Origin: Blastopirellula marina
GTDB lineage: Bacteria; Planctomycetota; Planctomycetia; Pirellulales; Pirellulaceae
Assembly (NCBI RefSeq): GCF_002967715.1
Contig: NZ_PUIA01000074.1
Coordinates: 343,928-407,927, forward strand
Reading direction: 5' to 3'
Length of the DNA stretch: 64,000 nt
Positions 1 to 9,325 of this stretch are shown piece by piece. Numbering within the stretch: the first letter of the stretch is position 1; the number at the start of each line of letters is the position of its first letter. The notes under the pieces were generated by a model, which was given only the letters and a program-made list of their open reading frames with translations, did not search any database and was not told the DNA's origin. The position numbers were made by a program, and so were the translations under genes.

Positions 1-3000
1 GCTCGGTTTCGCGATCGGTTCGCGGGATCTGCCGTTCAGCCGACCACCCGAATGCGACCATCACGTCATCAATCACCGATACACGCGGGAGCGTCAAACT
101 TGGCCGGTCGCGCTCGTTGGAAATGCTCGCCAGCATCCAGGCACGCTCGACGCGTCCCAGGTTGTTACGATTGCTGGCTGGGCGTCGACCGTCAGGGTCA
201 AGCGTCAGAGTCTCAACCTCGATCTCTTTTCCAGCCGCCCCATAGAACGAGTCGACGATCTGCTCGGCAGTCATCCGGCGACGTTGCGGAGCATTGAACA
301 AACGTCGTGTAGGATCGATATCTTGTTGATCTCCGATCGCTTCGCGTTGATAGAGATCTGAGTTCATAATTAGCCGCATGGTGTGTTTGACGCTGTACCC
401 ATTGACGACAAAGTCACGTGCCAGCCACTTCAAAAGTTCCGGATGACTGGGCTTGTTGCCTTCCCAGTCGTGCGGCGGCTCGACAATTCCTGCGCCAACC
501 AACCGTCGCCAAATGCGGTTCACAGTGACTTCTGCAAAACGTTCGTTTTCAGGAGCAGTGACCAGCGCCGTTAGCCGTTCGCGGCTGTCCTTTTTGTCTT
601 CGAGATAGGGCCCCAAGGCTTCGTTATCTTGAATGCCTGTCACATCCGAGAACGGCCATTGAGGTTGGACTGCTGCGCCAGGCTTGAGTGTCACTTCGAT
701 CAGCGGTTCACGTTCCTGGCTTTCAAAGAAGGCGACCGGGACCGAACTGGATTTCGGAACTGAGAGAGGCTTCCTGGCGAACATAGCCGCGAGCGAATAG
801 AGGTCTTCTTGAGTGGTGCTGTGGTAAGGGGAGTCGTGACATCGAGCACACTGAAGTTCAATTCCGAGGAATGCATTGGCGACCACATGCCCCTTCGCAG
901 CAAAGGGAGAGTCATTCTGAGCCGCCTTGGCAAAACCGGCACTGCCACCGTCGTCAGCGCCCCCTCGCATCATCATCAATTCGGTGACCATTTGGTCCAG
1001 TGATTTGTCATCACGTAGCGAGTCGTGCAGGAACCAGCGGAATGGGCCACTCGCGTTGAGCGTTGCATTGATCAGGGTAGGATTCTCAGCTAAGACATCT
1101 TGCCAATAACTCACCCAATGATCGGCCCAGCGTGGGTCAGCCAGCAGTTGATCGATTAACTTGGCTCGCTTGTCAGCAGAATCATCATTAAGAAAAACAC
1201 GAACCTCTTCCTCCGTCGGAATGACACCAACCGTATCGAGATAGGCCCGGCGAATAAACTTGGCATCGCCCACAATGGGTGCCAGTTCTGACTCTTCAAC
1301 TGATAACGGCAATTCAGGCCATTTGGCACCATCATTGATCCACGTTTCCAGCGTCTTGATTTGCTGGAAGGAAAGAGGCTTGCCGGTCGGTGGCATTCGC
1401 ATGTCGGCATCTTCATGTCGGATGCGAGTCATCAACTCGCTGGCAGAGGCATGCCCTGGTTCAATCGCTGGACCGGAATAGCCACCGGCGATGGCCATAT
1501 CTCGCGAATTCAGTTGAAGACCACCAGAGTCCTTTTCGCTATGACAACGAAAGCATTCACTTCGCAGGATCGGCAGAACTTCTGAATGAAACTTCTTTGC
1601 TTCATCTGGTGATGTTCCTTGGACGGCTGCTTTCGCTTCTTGAATCCGACGAATGATGAAGGCATCGATCGGATTAGCAGCGGTGTTACTTTTTGGAATC
1701 GAGGGCCCCGGATTTTCTTCGGCCCACTCTTGAGCCAACCGATGTCGCTTTTCCCAGAACGGTTGACGTGACTTAGCCGCGTCAAGGCGATTCTCGTCGT
1801 CAAGCGATGCAAGTGAGCTTTCGATACGCACCAGCGCATTATTGAAAGCTTCGTCCGTCAAAGGAAGTGGAGCGTCTGGACTGCCGACAGGGCCAAGCAC
1901 GTGGTACTGCATTCCGTCTGGTGAAAGCAGCGCCACGGTGAATTCGCCGGGCTCGGCTCGGAACTTTTTGCCACCAGCCATCGTTTCGACAACCACGCGG
2001 TACGTCCCATTCTTGGGAACTTGAAAAGTACCGGTCTCTTCGTGAAGACGATGCTGTTTGATGCGATGACCTGGCAGCGGAGGTTCGGCCACCGGCGTGA
2101 TCGGTTCTTCGCCGCTGGGTGATCCTTGCAGGGCACCTGTCTTGGCGACAAGCTTGCCATCTACCCACATACGGCTGAGACCACGTGCCCGCAAAAGAAA
2201 GGTTTGCTTTCCTTCTGGAAGAGATACATCGGCGGCCATTCTCACCAGTACCGGTGCATTCCAACTATCACGAATTCCCCAGCTGTCATAACGCAGAGGT
2301 AACCGTGGGGTAAGAAACTCGGATGTTTCCCAACGGATGATTTCTGCCGGATAATCCTCATCGAAATCGAGCCATTGGGTGTGAGATGGCATGCCTTCGT
2401 GGAAAGTAACCGTAACACGATCTGCGGGAAGTTCGCCTAGCTTTGGCATCGATTCGGGTGCGGCTTCAGGCTTTGGGGCTTCGCCAACCCGATGAAATCG
2501 CTTCTTGAGCGTCTCCGCATCAAGCGCCACGCGGTGGAGTGCCACGGCGTCTAGGTAGCCGCGGAACGAATTCGAAGCACTTCCTCCCAGAGAAGACCCG
2601 ATCCAAACGCTGTCGTCGTCAACTACAGGCGCGAGCGTCGTTGGACCACCCATATCCCAATTCCCAGGCAGTTGTTTCCCGTCGATCCAACCTTGCACAC
2701 TTTCAGGTTTGCCGAACTCGTAAGTAACAGCAACGTGATGCCAGCCTGTTCTCGGTATGAAGCCGTCAGCGGTTGTCCAACGGTGCCAGTGCGACTTCGA
2801 TCCTTTACTTGGGGTCGCAAACAGGAAGCTGGCACACGCCTTCCCTTTGACACCTCGTAGCCTCAGAGCCCAGTTCTGGTTGTCAGGTGCGAACTCAGGA
2901 TTGCCAGTTCGACCTTTCCCCATGATGTAGAGATTCTCGCCATCTTTCAGATCGCGAGCATTCACCCAAGCTTCGATAGTAATGGAATCGCCGTTAGTGA

Positions 3001-3271
3001 AGTCAAACGGACTGAGATGGCCTGGGTCGTCGTACGAGTAGTAAGCGCCTTGACCATCAAATTTGACCGCCGTATTGGCGGTATCAAAATCGGGGTACGA
3101 AGGAGGACGCGGCCCTGGAACATCGCGGTGGACTCCACCATGCGCGATAAGCGGAGTTTCCTCTTCCGCGCCAAAGTCCCAGTTCACAACGGGCTCAGAT
3201 GCCATGATCGCTGCGCAAGTGCACACCAACACGAAGGTTAAGGAAAGTAAATGGCAACGAAGCAATCTCAT
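1..3271 (-). CDS. LamG / cytochrome-type / DUF1549-DUF1553 (PSD1) secreted protein, 3' end outside window
   Basis: The reading frame is open from an ATG at 3271 to the window edge (about 1090 codons, no stop). It starts with a Sec-type signal (MRLLRCHLLSLTFVLVCTCA) and then a LamG/concanavalin-like domain at about residues 60-240. A planctomycete cytochrome-type heme motif CFRCH lies at residues 573-577. DUF1549 (LDTVGVIPTEEE..., DPRWADHWVSYWQDV) and DUF1553 ([39 protein letters not shown]) follow. The family (PSD1) is abundant in planctomycetes, exported, often next to a DUF1501 gene, and of unproven biochemical role. It is divergent from the sulfatase at 3511. Only the C-terminal end is missing, so any partner gene downstream cannot be seen. 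Confident on family, not on function. Confidence 0.88.
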   Translation of the reverse strand, partial: MRLLRCHLLSLTFVLVCTCAAIMASEPVVNWDFGAEEETPLIAHGGVHRDVPGPRPPSYPDFDTANTAVKFDGQGAYYSYDDPGHLSPFDFTNGDSITIEAWVNARDLKDGENLYIMGKGRTGNPEFAPDNQNWALRLRGVKGKACASFLFATPSKGSKSHWHRWTTADGFIPRTGWHHVAVTYEFGKPESVQGWIDGKQLPGNWDMGGPTTLAPVVDDDSVWIGSSLGGSASNSFRGYLDAVALHRVALDAETLKKRFHRVGEAPKPEAAPESMPKLGELPADRVTVTFHEGMPSHTQWLDFDEDYPAEIIRWETSEFLTPRLPLRYDSWGIRDSWNAPVLVRMAADVSLPEGKQTFLLRARGLSRMWVDGKLVAKTGALQGSPSGEEPITPVAEPPLPGHRIKQHRLHEETGTFQVPKNGTYRVVVETMAGGKKFRAEPGEFTVALLSPDGMQYHVLGPVGSPDAPLPLTDEAFNNALVRIESSLASLDDENRLDAAKSRQPFWEKRHRLAQEWAEENPGPSIPKSNTAANPIDAFIIRRIQEAKAAVQGTSPDEAKKFHSEVLPILRSECFRCHSEKDSGGLQLNSRDMAIAGGYSGPAIEPGHASASELMTRIRHEDADMRMPPTGKPLSFQQIKTLETWINDGAKWPELPLSVEESELAPIVGDAKFIRRAYLDTVGVIPTEEEVRVFLNDDSADKRAKLIDQLLADPRWADHWVSYWQDVLAENPTLINATLNASGPFRWFLHDSLRDDKSLDQMVTELMMMRGGADDGGSAGFAKAAQNDSPFAAKGHVVANAFLGIELQCARCHDSPYHSTTQEDLYSLAAMFARKPLSVPKSSSVPVAFFESQEREPLIEVTLKPGAAVQPQWPFSDVTGIQDNEALGPYLEDKKDSRERLTALVTAPENERFAEVTVNRIWRRLVGAGIVEPPHDWEGNKPSHPELLKWLARDFVVNGYSVKHTMRLIMNSDLYQREAIGDQQDIDPTRRLFNAPQRRRMTAEQIVDSFYGAAGKEIEVETLTLDPDGRRPASNRNNLGRVERAWMLASISNERDRPSLTLPRVSVIDDVMVAFGWSAERQIPRTDRETE

Positions 3272-3510
3272 CTGCGATACCTATTGAGAAGGACCAGAAC
3301 GCGATCAATCGGGGGCGTTTGGCGAATCAACAATCTGAGTGGAGGGATTAGGACTTCGATCGGAAGTGATAGGAAGGAACCTTAAATATCCATAGATTTT
3401 TTGCTTTCGTCAAGGTTTCTTGGCTAAGCTAGAGCGACTCGACCTAGCTCAAAACGCTGAATATCACTCGCTCATCTCAGTACTTTGCTCCCTTCAATTT
3501 TGACACAATC

Positions 3511-4968
3511 ATGCGAAGCTCCCTCAATTGCCAATGTGCTTTGAAGGCGATGGCCTGCCTACTTTTTGGTATTCTTGTCGCACCAGCCGCGGCGAAAGCG
3601 CCAGATCTGCAACAGCCTCCGAATGTCCTGCTTTTGGTGGCCGATGACCTTGGCTATGCCGAGTTGGGTAGCCAAGGAAATGCGACGGTTAAAACGCCAA
3701 AAATTGACGCATTTTGTAAGAGTGCCGTGCGGTGCACGCAGGCTTATGTAACGGCACCCAATTGCAGCCCTTCTCGGGCCGGTTTTCTAACAGGACGAAT
3801 TCCACTGCGATTCGGCTACGAATTCAATCCCATCGGTGCTCGGAACGAGGACCCTCAAACAGGTCTGCCTAGCAAGCAGCAAACCATGGCGGAATACCTT
3901 CACGATGCAGGCTACACAACTGGCCTGATTGGGAAATGGCATCTTGGAGGTGCGGCCGACTTTCATCCACAACGTCATGGTTTCGACGAGTTTTTCGGCT
4001 TTTTGCATGAAGGCCACTACTTTGTTCCCAATCCATGGAACCAGACAACAACCTGGATTCGCCGCAAGGGACTACCAGCAGGGCAAAACAATCGGTACGA
4101 AGTCTCACCGCGCCTGATCTATTCCTCTCATATGGGGCACGACGAACCTGCCTACGATGCCAACAACCCGATACTTCGTGCGGGGCAGCCGGTTATTGAA
4201 GATGCCTACTTTACGGACGCGATCACACGCGAGGCGACCTCCTTCATCGAACGATATCACGCGAGCCCTTGGTTTCTCTATGTAGCCTACAATGCGGTTC
4301 ACAGTCCGCTGCAAGCCAAGAACGAAACCCTAGAACTATTTAAAGACGAAGACGACATTCACCGTCGCATCTTTCTCGCCATGCTTTATGACTTAGATCG
4401 AAGTGTCGGGCAAATTCTCGACACGCTCGAGGCGACAGGGCAAAGCGATCACACGCTGGTCGTTTTCTTCAGTGATAACGGCGGTCCCACGAAAGAAACG
4501 ACCGCCAGTAATCTTCCGCTACGAGATGGTAAGGGCAGCATGTACGAAGGGGGAATTCGCATACCATTCCTCATTCGTTGGCCGGGAAAGCTCGAAGGGG
4601 GAATCGTATCCGATGCGATCATCAGCACGCTCGATCTCTTTCCCACGATCACAGGGATCATTGGCAATAGGCCTCAATACGAACTAGATGGCCTCGAAAT
4701 CACCGAGCTTATCCACAGCCCAGAATCATCCAGCAATCGCATTCTCTATTGGCGGCAAGGGAAACGAGCCGCGTTGCGCGAAGGCCGCTGGAAAATAGTT
4801 GCTCCCAATGGACACGACTCCCCAGAGAAGTGGCAATTGTTCGACCTCCAGGAAGATCCATCAGAAAAGATCGATCTCTCCCAGAATCCGCAGCAAATCC
4901 CACAGATGAAGGTTCTATTAAGGAAATGGAACGGGCTAAATCAAGAGATGGCGGCCCCACTGTTCTAG
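3511..4968 (+). CDS. secreted sulfatase (arylsulfatase family, S1)
   Basis: A 485-residue formylglycine-dependent sulfatase. It has a signal peptide (about residues 1-29, ending APAAAKA), the metal-binding start PNVLLLVADDLGYAELGSQG (Asp45/Asp46), and the CSPSRAGFLTGR motif in which Cys85 would be converted to formylglycine. The C-terminal metal site FFSDNGGPTKETTASN and the closing segment AALREGRWKIV...LFDLQEDPSEKIDLS are also present. Length is normal for the family. It would hydrolyse sulfate esters, probably of sulfated polysaccharides, outside the cytoplasm; the substrate cannot be read from sequence. It is transcribed divergently from the LamG-PSD1 gene across a 239-bp gap and ends 83 bp before the XRE-cupin regulator. 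Confidence 0.93.
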   Translation: MRSSLNCQCALKAMACLLFGILVAPAAAKAPDLQQPPNVLLLVADDLGYAELGSQGNATVKTPKIDAFCKSAVRCTQAYVTAPNCSPSRAGFLTGRIPLRFGYEFNPIGARNEDPQTGLPSKQQTMAEYLHDAGYTTGLIGKWHLGGAADFHPQRHGFDEFFGFLHEGHYFVPNPWNQTTTWIRRKGLPAGQNNRYEVSPRLIYSSHMGHDEPAYDANNPILRAGQPVIEDAYFTDAITREATSFIERYHASPWFLYVAYNAVHSPLQAKNETLELFKDEDDIHRRIFLAMLYDLDRSVGQILDTLEATGQSDHTLVVFFSDNGGPTKETTASNLPLRDGKGSMYEGGIRIPFLIRWPGKLEGGIVSDAIISTLDLFPTITGIIGNRPQYELDGLEITELIHSPESSSNRILYWRQGKRAALREGRWKIVAPNGHDSPEKWQLFDLQEDPSEKIDLSQNPQQIPQMKVLLRKWNGLNQEMAAPLF

Positions 4969-5017
4969 GCAGGACGGATAGGGCCAACGATGCTGGAAAC
5001 TCATGCTACTAGACATG

Positions 5018-5045
5018 TTGTGTCGATCTGCGGGTCGAATATAAT
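5018..5045 (+). promoter_or_regulatory. candidate promoter of a leaderless transcript
   Basis: A perfect TATAAT (5040-5045) lies 16 bp after a weak -35 like TTGTGT (5018-5023). The ATG at 5052 falls exactly 7 nt downstream of the TATAAT, where a transcript would be expected to start. No Shine-Dalgarno sequence precedes the ATG. This fits a leaderless mRNA for the XRE-cupin regulator. Inference from pattern only. Confidence 0.45.
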
Positions 5046-5051
5046 ACCACG

Positions 5052-5615
5052 ATGAACCTCGTTGAACTAGCCGAACGAATCCGATCTCTCCGTATCGACC
5101 AACGGTTAACGTTAGAAGAGGTCGCCTCGCGCACCGGGCTAACACGTAGTTGGCTATCGAAAGTTGAAAACTTTCGCGTCACTCCGTCGTTGCCCGCCCT
5201 GGCCGAGATTGCCAAGGCGTTGGGAATTACTACTTCTAAATTAGTCGAAGGACTGGATGAAAAGCCCTCGTTAACCATGGTTCGTAAGAATGAACGCAAG
5301 GTTATCGAGCGAGATCAGTCCGATGCCAACACATCGGTTTACGAATCGCTGGCTCATCGACGTAAATCCCGTTCGATGGACCCCTTCATGATTACAATCC
5401 CCCCAGGGGTTGCCCGTGAAGAGGCCTTACCCCACCTGGGCGAGGAGTTTCTGCTAGTCCAGACAGGCAATGTCGACTTTGAATACGATGGCGATGTCTT
5501 CAAGCTCCAAGCGGGGGACAGTCTTTATTTCGATGCCAGCGTACCGCATCGCCTCGTGAATGCTTACAAAAAACAAGCCGTAGTGCTTTGCATCTTCCAG
5601 TCGCCGCAAGCCTAA
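5052..5615 (+). CDS. XRE-family regulator with C-terminal cupin domain
   Basis: A 187-residue DNA-binding regulator. Residues 6-64 form an XRE/Cro helix-turn-helix ([41 protein letters not shown] in substance). Residues about 115-185 form a small cupin barrel ([41 protein letters not shown]). This architecture (PuuR/MppR-like) usually senses a small metabolite in the cupin pocket. It lies 240 bp upstream of the PhoD-like phosphatase and the alcohol dehydrogenase-phnX-permease genes on the same strand, so local control of that cluster is a reasonable inference. The start is the ATG lacking an SD just after a TATAAT box. Confidence 0.9.
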   Translation: MNLVELAERIRSLRIDQRLTLEEVASRTGLTRSWLSKVENFRVTPSLPALAEIAKALGITTSKLVEGLDEKPSLTMVRKNERKVIERDQSDANTSVYESLAHRRKSRSMDPFMITIPPGVAREEALPHLGEEFLLVQTGNVDFEYDGDVFKLQAGDSLYFDASVPHRLVNAYKKQAVVLCIFQSPQA

Positions 5616-5856
5616 CTCTTCGTCATGCGGTGAACTTACACAATCCACGACAATGGCGTGGTAAATGTACGCGCATCGTTATTCTGAACGCACATTCTGA
5701 ATCTGTCTTCAGGTTTAAGGCTTGGCAATCTTAACCGCGACTTCACAACACATTTGTTGACTACCAGGCAACTTCCGGTAAGAATGACTCAAGTCAATCA
5801 GGATGATTGCCTGGCAAAATGTTTCTTCAAACACTTGGCTCAACGAGGATATCCCT

Positions 5857-7173
5857 ATGGGGGCAAAGCAAAACATGACGCAGAACCTGGACCGGCGTTC
5901 GATGCTTGCCATTACGGCCGCTTCCCTCTTGGCCACCACTTCCGAGGGTAGCGACCGCGAACTTCCGAAATTCACGGGACCTATGGTGGGCCACGTATCG
6001 GACGTTGATGCCAACATTTGGTTTCGGCCCGATGAACCTGGCGAATACTCGCTGCACATCCTGAAAGCAGATGGCTCCGAAGACCGCGTCATCACCGCAA
6101 CTGCCAAGATCGAAAACGACAATTGCCTGACTTGGCACGTCTCTGGAATGCATTCCGGTAGCCAATACGGTTATAAGATTTCAGGCTCCAATGGAGTGCT
6201 GGTTTCAGGGGAAAAGTACTATTTTGAAACGGCTCCCGATCCCGCGAAAGCCAGTAAAGTATGTCTGGCATTTGGGTCGTGTGCGGCGAACAAGCCTCTC
6301 GAGTTGTGGTCGCAAATGGAGCAACGCGGATCCCAGGCATTGGTGCTACTGGGCGATACGCCTTACATCGATTCGACGGATCTTAGTGTCGCGCGACAAC
6401 GTCACCGAGAATTCCTCCAGGTTCCTCAATTAGCGTCCTTGATTAGCCATACGCCTACTTGGGGAACATGGGACGATCATGATTTCGGACGCAACGATTC
6501 CGACGGCCGTCTTAAAGGAAAAGAAAATACACGACAAGCATTTGTCGAATATCGAGCGAACAAAGGCTTTGGTCACGACCGATCCGGAATTTACACCAAG
6601 TTTCAGTACGGACCTGTCGAGGTCTTCTTGCTGGATACCCGCTGGTTTGCTCGGACGGAAACATCTCCCGTCGATACAAAGCAACCAACACTCTTGGGTA
6701 GAAAGCAATGGGAATGGCTCAAGGAAGCGTTGTTGGCCTCTACCGCACCTTTCAAACTCATCACCTGCGGTATGATTTGGGACGATAAAGAGAACTCCGA
6801 GTCCGATGACTGGGGTACCTATTCGTATGAGCGCGATGCCTTGTACGAGTTCATTGGCCAAAACAAGATTTCTGGCGTTGTACTAATTGGTGGCGATATC
6901 CACTGCTCTCGGCACTTAAAGTATGACACCGAGAAAAGCGTCGGATATCCGATTCATCAGTTCATCGTTTCGCCGATTCACGATAGCACGATCCCCAAAC
7001 TCAACGTGCCTCATCCCAATCTGGTACGGGGCGAAGCGGTTCCTCATGTATGGCTCCGACTTGAGGTCGATAGTACTCAATCGCCAGCGCGGCTTCACGC
7101 GGAATGGGTGCAAATGAAAGGACGCCCCATGTGGGATGTTACACTCACGGCAGATGAATTGTCGTTTGGATAG
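5857..7173 (+). CDS. PhoD-like alkaline phosphatase D family protein
   Basis: A 438-residue exported metallophosphatase-like protein. The start at 5857 is preceded by GAGGA at 5845-5849 and gives a Tat-like N-terminus ([18 protein letters not shown], twin Arg 13-14). An N-terminal beta domain (about 45-135) precedes the PhoD metallophosphatase domain, with LGDTPYID, the metal-binding [24 protein letters not shown] and GGDIHCSRH. PhoD enzymes release phosphate from phosphodiesters or monoesters using Ca/Fe at the active site, outside the cytoplasm. Placed before phnX, it fits phosphorus scavenging, although its true substrate is unknown. The gap to the next gene is 76 bp. Confidence 0.88.
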   Translation: MGAKQNMTQNLDRRSMLAITAASLLATTSEGSDRELPKFTGPMVGHVSDVDANIWFRPDEPGEYSLHILKADGSEDRVITATAKIENDNCLTWHVSGMHSGSQYGYKISGSNGVLVSGEKYYFETAPDPAKASKVCLAFGSCAANKPLELWSQMEQRGSQALVLLGDTPYIDSTDLSVARQRHREFLQVPQLASLISHTPTWGTWDDHDFGRNDSDGRLKGKENTRQAFVEYRANKGFGHDRSGIYTKFQYGPVEVFLLDTRWFARTETSPVDTKQPTLLGRKQWEWLKEALLASTAPFKLITCGMIWDDKENSESDDWGTYSYERDALYEFIGQNKISGVVLIGGDIHCSRHLKYDTEKSVGYPIHQFIVSPIHDSTIPKLNVPHPNLVRGEAVPHVWLRLEVDSTQSPARLHAEWVQMKGRPMWDVTLTADELSFG

Positions 7174-7249
7174 GTTTAGATTGAGAATCCAGAGATACGA
7201 AACGGATTTCGCATATTAAAGGCCGAGAACTTTGCCGCACCTTGGAAAA

Positions 7250-8437
7250 ATGCAAACGGTTTATCTAGCAGAAGGATCCCTCGCCAGGATTCCGCAAATC
7301 TTTCAGCAATTGGGCGCTGTTCGCACCTTTCTGGTTGTCGACGAAGTTGCGTATAACCTGTCAGGTGCCGCGGCCCAATTGCGTCAATTTCTGCCGCCAG
7401 ATGCAATCACCTTGTTTAGTGGATTCGAGCCGAATCCTAAGATCGAAGATGTCCAGCGCGGTGTTGCCAAGTGCCGTGCTGCCGATCCCGACCTGGTACT
7501 TGCACTAGGCGGCGGAACCGCCATCGACCTTGCTAAGATGATCGCTTCGATGTCGCGACACGAAGAGAGTCCGCGTGACATCGTTCTCAACGGTATTTCG
7601 CTTTCGCAGGGTACATTGCCGCTCGTTGCTATTCCAACAACGGCCGGCACAGGAAGCGAGTCGACTCATTTCGCTGTTGTTTACGTGGACGGCCAGAAAT
7701 ACTCGGTCGCCGACCCTTGTCTACTGCCCTGTGTTGCAGTGGTCGATCCGGAATTGACCTACAGCGTCCCCCCGAGAATGACTGCGGCAACTGGTCTGGA
7801 TGCTTTTTGCCAAGCCATCGAATCGATCTGGGCCGTGGGTGCTACCGACGAATCGGTTGCCTATGCAACCTCCGCCGCGACCCTCGCATTCGAACACTTG
7901 CCAGCCGCCGTGAATGCTCCGACGCCAGAATCTCGGCACGCAATGAGCCTTGCGTCTCATCTGGCAGGAAAAGCGATCAACATCAGCAAGACGACACTAC
8001 CCCACGCAATTTCCTACGCGATAACAGCCGATTACGGTATCCCTCATGGAGCGGCAGTCGCCACAACGTTAAGTAGCGTTCTTGCATATAACTTCGGTGT
8101 ATCCAAGTCCGATTGCGCCGACGAGCGAGGAACCACACATGTCCGACAACGGCTCTTACTGATTCTGGACATTTTAAAAGCAGCAACAGTCGAACAGGCA
8201 TGTCATCAAATCGAAGCATTTGTCAGCTCGCTTGGCTGCAACCCAACTCTCGCATCGGCCGGCATCCAAACGGACGAGAGCCTACGGGTATTAGCAAGCC
8301 GTGTAAACCCTGCGCGGCTTTCCAATAATCCTCGAATGGCTAGTCAAGAAGAATTGTTTTCTCTACTGCAAGGCAGGAAGACAGTCTCCACAGGAAGTCG
8401 GCGTGATATCGTTCCGACAAAAGCCACAGCTGGTTAA
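7250..8437 (+). CDS. iron-containing alcohol dehydrogenase (phosphonoacetaldehyde reductase-like)
   Basis: A 395-residue group III (iron-type) alcohol dehydrogenase. The NAD(P)-binding segment is LVLALGGGTAIDLAKM (glycine run 87-89), followed by IPTTAGTGSESTHFAVV, the metal region TGLDAFCQAIES (Asp184) and the two histidine ligands at His252 and His266 (PHAISY...IPHGAAV). The usual second ligand, a His four residues after Asp184, is Gln188. This may be a subfamily trait or a sign of altered metal binding. It lies 36 bp before phnX, so the likely chemistry is interconversion of phosphonoacetaldehyde and 2-hydroxyethylphosphonate; that assignment is contextual. ATG 7250 was chosen over a TTG at 7232. 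Confidence 0.85.
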   Translation: MQTVYLAEGSLARIPQIFQQLGAVRTFLVVDEVAYNLSGAAAQLRQFLPPDAITLFSGFEPNPKIEDVQRGVAKCRAADPDLVLALGGGTAIDLAKMIASMSRHEESPRDIVLNGISLSQGTLPLVAIPTTAGTGSESTHFAVVYVDGQKYSVADPCLLPCVAVVDPELTYSVPPRMTAATGLDAFCQAIESIWAVGATDESVAYATSAATLAFEHLPAAVNAPTPESRHAMSLASHLAGKAINISKTTLPHAISYAITADYGIPHGAAVATTLSSVLAYNFGVSKSDCADERGTTHVRQRLLLILDILKAATVEQACHQIEAFVSSLGCNPTLASAGIQTDESLRVLASRVNPARLSNNPRMASQEELFSLLQGRKTVSTGSRRDIVPTKATAG

Positions 8438-8473
8438 CGCAATATTCATCCCAAGCATTACACTGACGAAATT

Positions 8474-9289
8474 ATGATCGCAAAACAAGGCAAGATTCAA
8501 CTTGTCGTTTTTGACTGGGCCGGCACGACCATCGATTTCGGTTCGTGTGCTCCGGCGACCGCATTTGCCAAAGTATTTGCGGCACACGGAGTCCAGGTCT
8601 CCGACGAAGAAGCTCGTCGACCAATGGGCTTGAATAAGAGAGAGCATCTCATTTCGATGCTCAGCACCGACGGAATCTCCAAGCGTTGGCATGAATCGAA
8701 AGGGGCTCCTTGGACAGATGCCGATGTTTCGCTCATGTACGATCAATTCGTTCCCTACCAACTAGAAGCGATTGAACAAAGCAGCCAACTGGTGCCGCAC
8801 TTACTGGATGTCATCGGCATCTTACAGGCGGATGAAATTAAAGTCGGAAACACCACAGGATACTTTCGAGCCGCAGCAGAACTCGTCTCACAGGCAGCGA
8901 GTAGGCAGGGCTTTGTGCCGGACGCCAATGTCTGCGCCGACGACGTTCCCAAAGGCCGACCGGCACCTTGGATGATCTACCAGGTTATGCAAAAGCTAAA
9001 CGTCTTTCCTCCGCAGTCTGTCGTCAAAATCGGTGATACGGTCGCGGACATTGAAGCAGGTCTCAATGCCGGGTGCTGGACAATTGGAATTTGCGATAGT
9101 AGCAGCATCATGGGGCTTAGTTTGGATGACTATTGCCAATTAGATCCCGCGACAAAAGCAAACAAGCTCGACACAACCGCGTCCGTTTTTCAGAACGCCG
9201 GCAGTCATTTCACGATTGCTTCGATCGAAGATCTTCCGCGCGTTATAAGCCAGATTAATCAACGTCTCGGCGATGGCGAACGTCCTTAA
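8474..9289 (+). CDS. phnX: phosphonoacetaldehyde hydrolase (phosphonatase)
   Basis: A 271-residue HAD-superfamily enzyme. The nucleophile motif is VVFDWAGTTIDFGS (Asp14). PMGLNKREHL carries the Schiff-base Lys55 typical of phosphonatase, and KIGDTVADIEAG is the acidic HAD motif near residue 194. It hydrolyses the C-P bond of phosphonoacetaldehyde to acetaldehyde and phosphate in the cytoplasm. Length matches the family (about 265-280). No phnW transaminase lies nearby; the alcohol dehydrogenase just upstream may replace it as the source of the aldehyde. The MFS-type permease starts 36 bp downstream, giving one likely transcription unit. Confidence 0.92.
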   Translation: MIAKQGKIQLVVFDWAGTTIDFGSCAPATAFAKVFAAHGVQVSDEEARRPMGLNKREHLISMLSTDGISKRWHESKGAPWTDADVSLMYDQFVPYQLEAIEQSSQLVPHLLDVIGILQADEIKVGNTTGYFRAAAELVSQAASRQGFVPDANVCADDVPKGRPAPWMIYQVMQKLNVFPPQSVVKIGDTVADIEAGLNAGCWTIGICDSSSIMGLSLDDYCQLDPATKANKLDTTASVFQNAGSHFTIASIEDLPRVISQINQRLGDGERP

Positions 9290-9325
9290 ACAACCTCGAC
9301 TTCAACCCCCCGAAACATCTGAATC

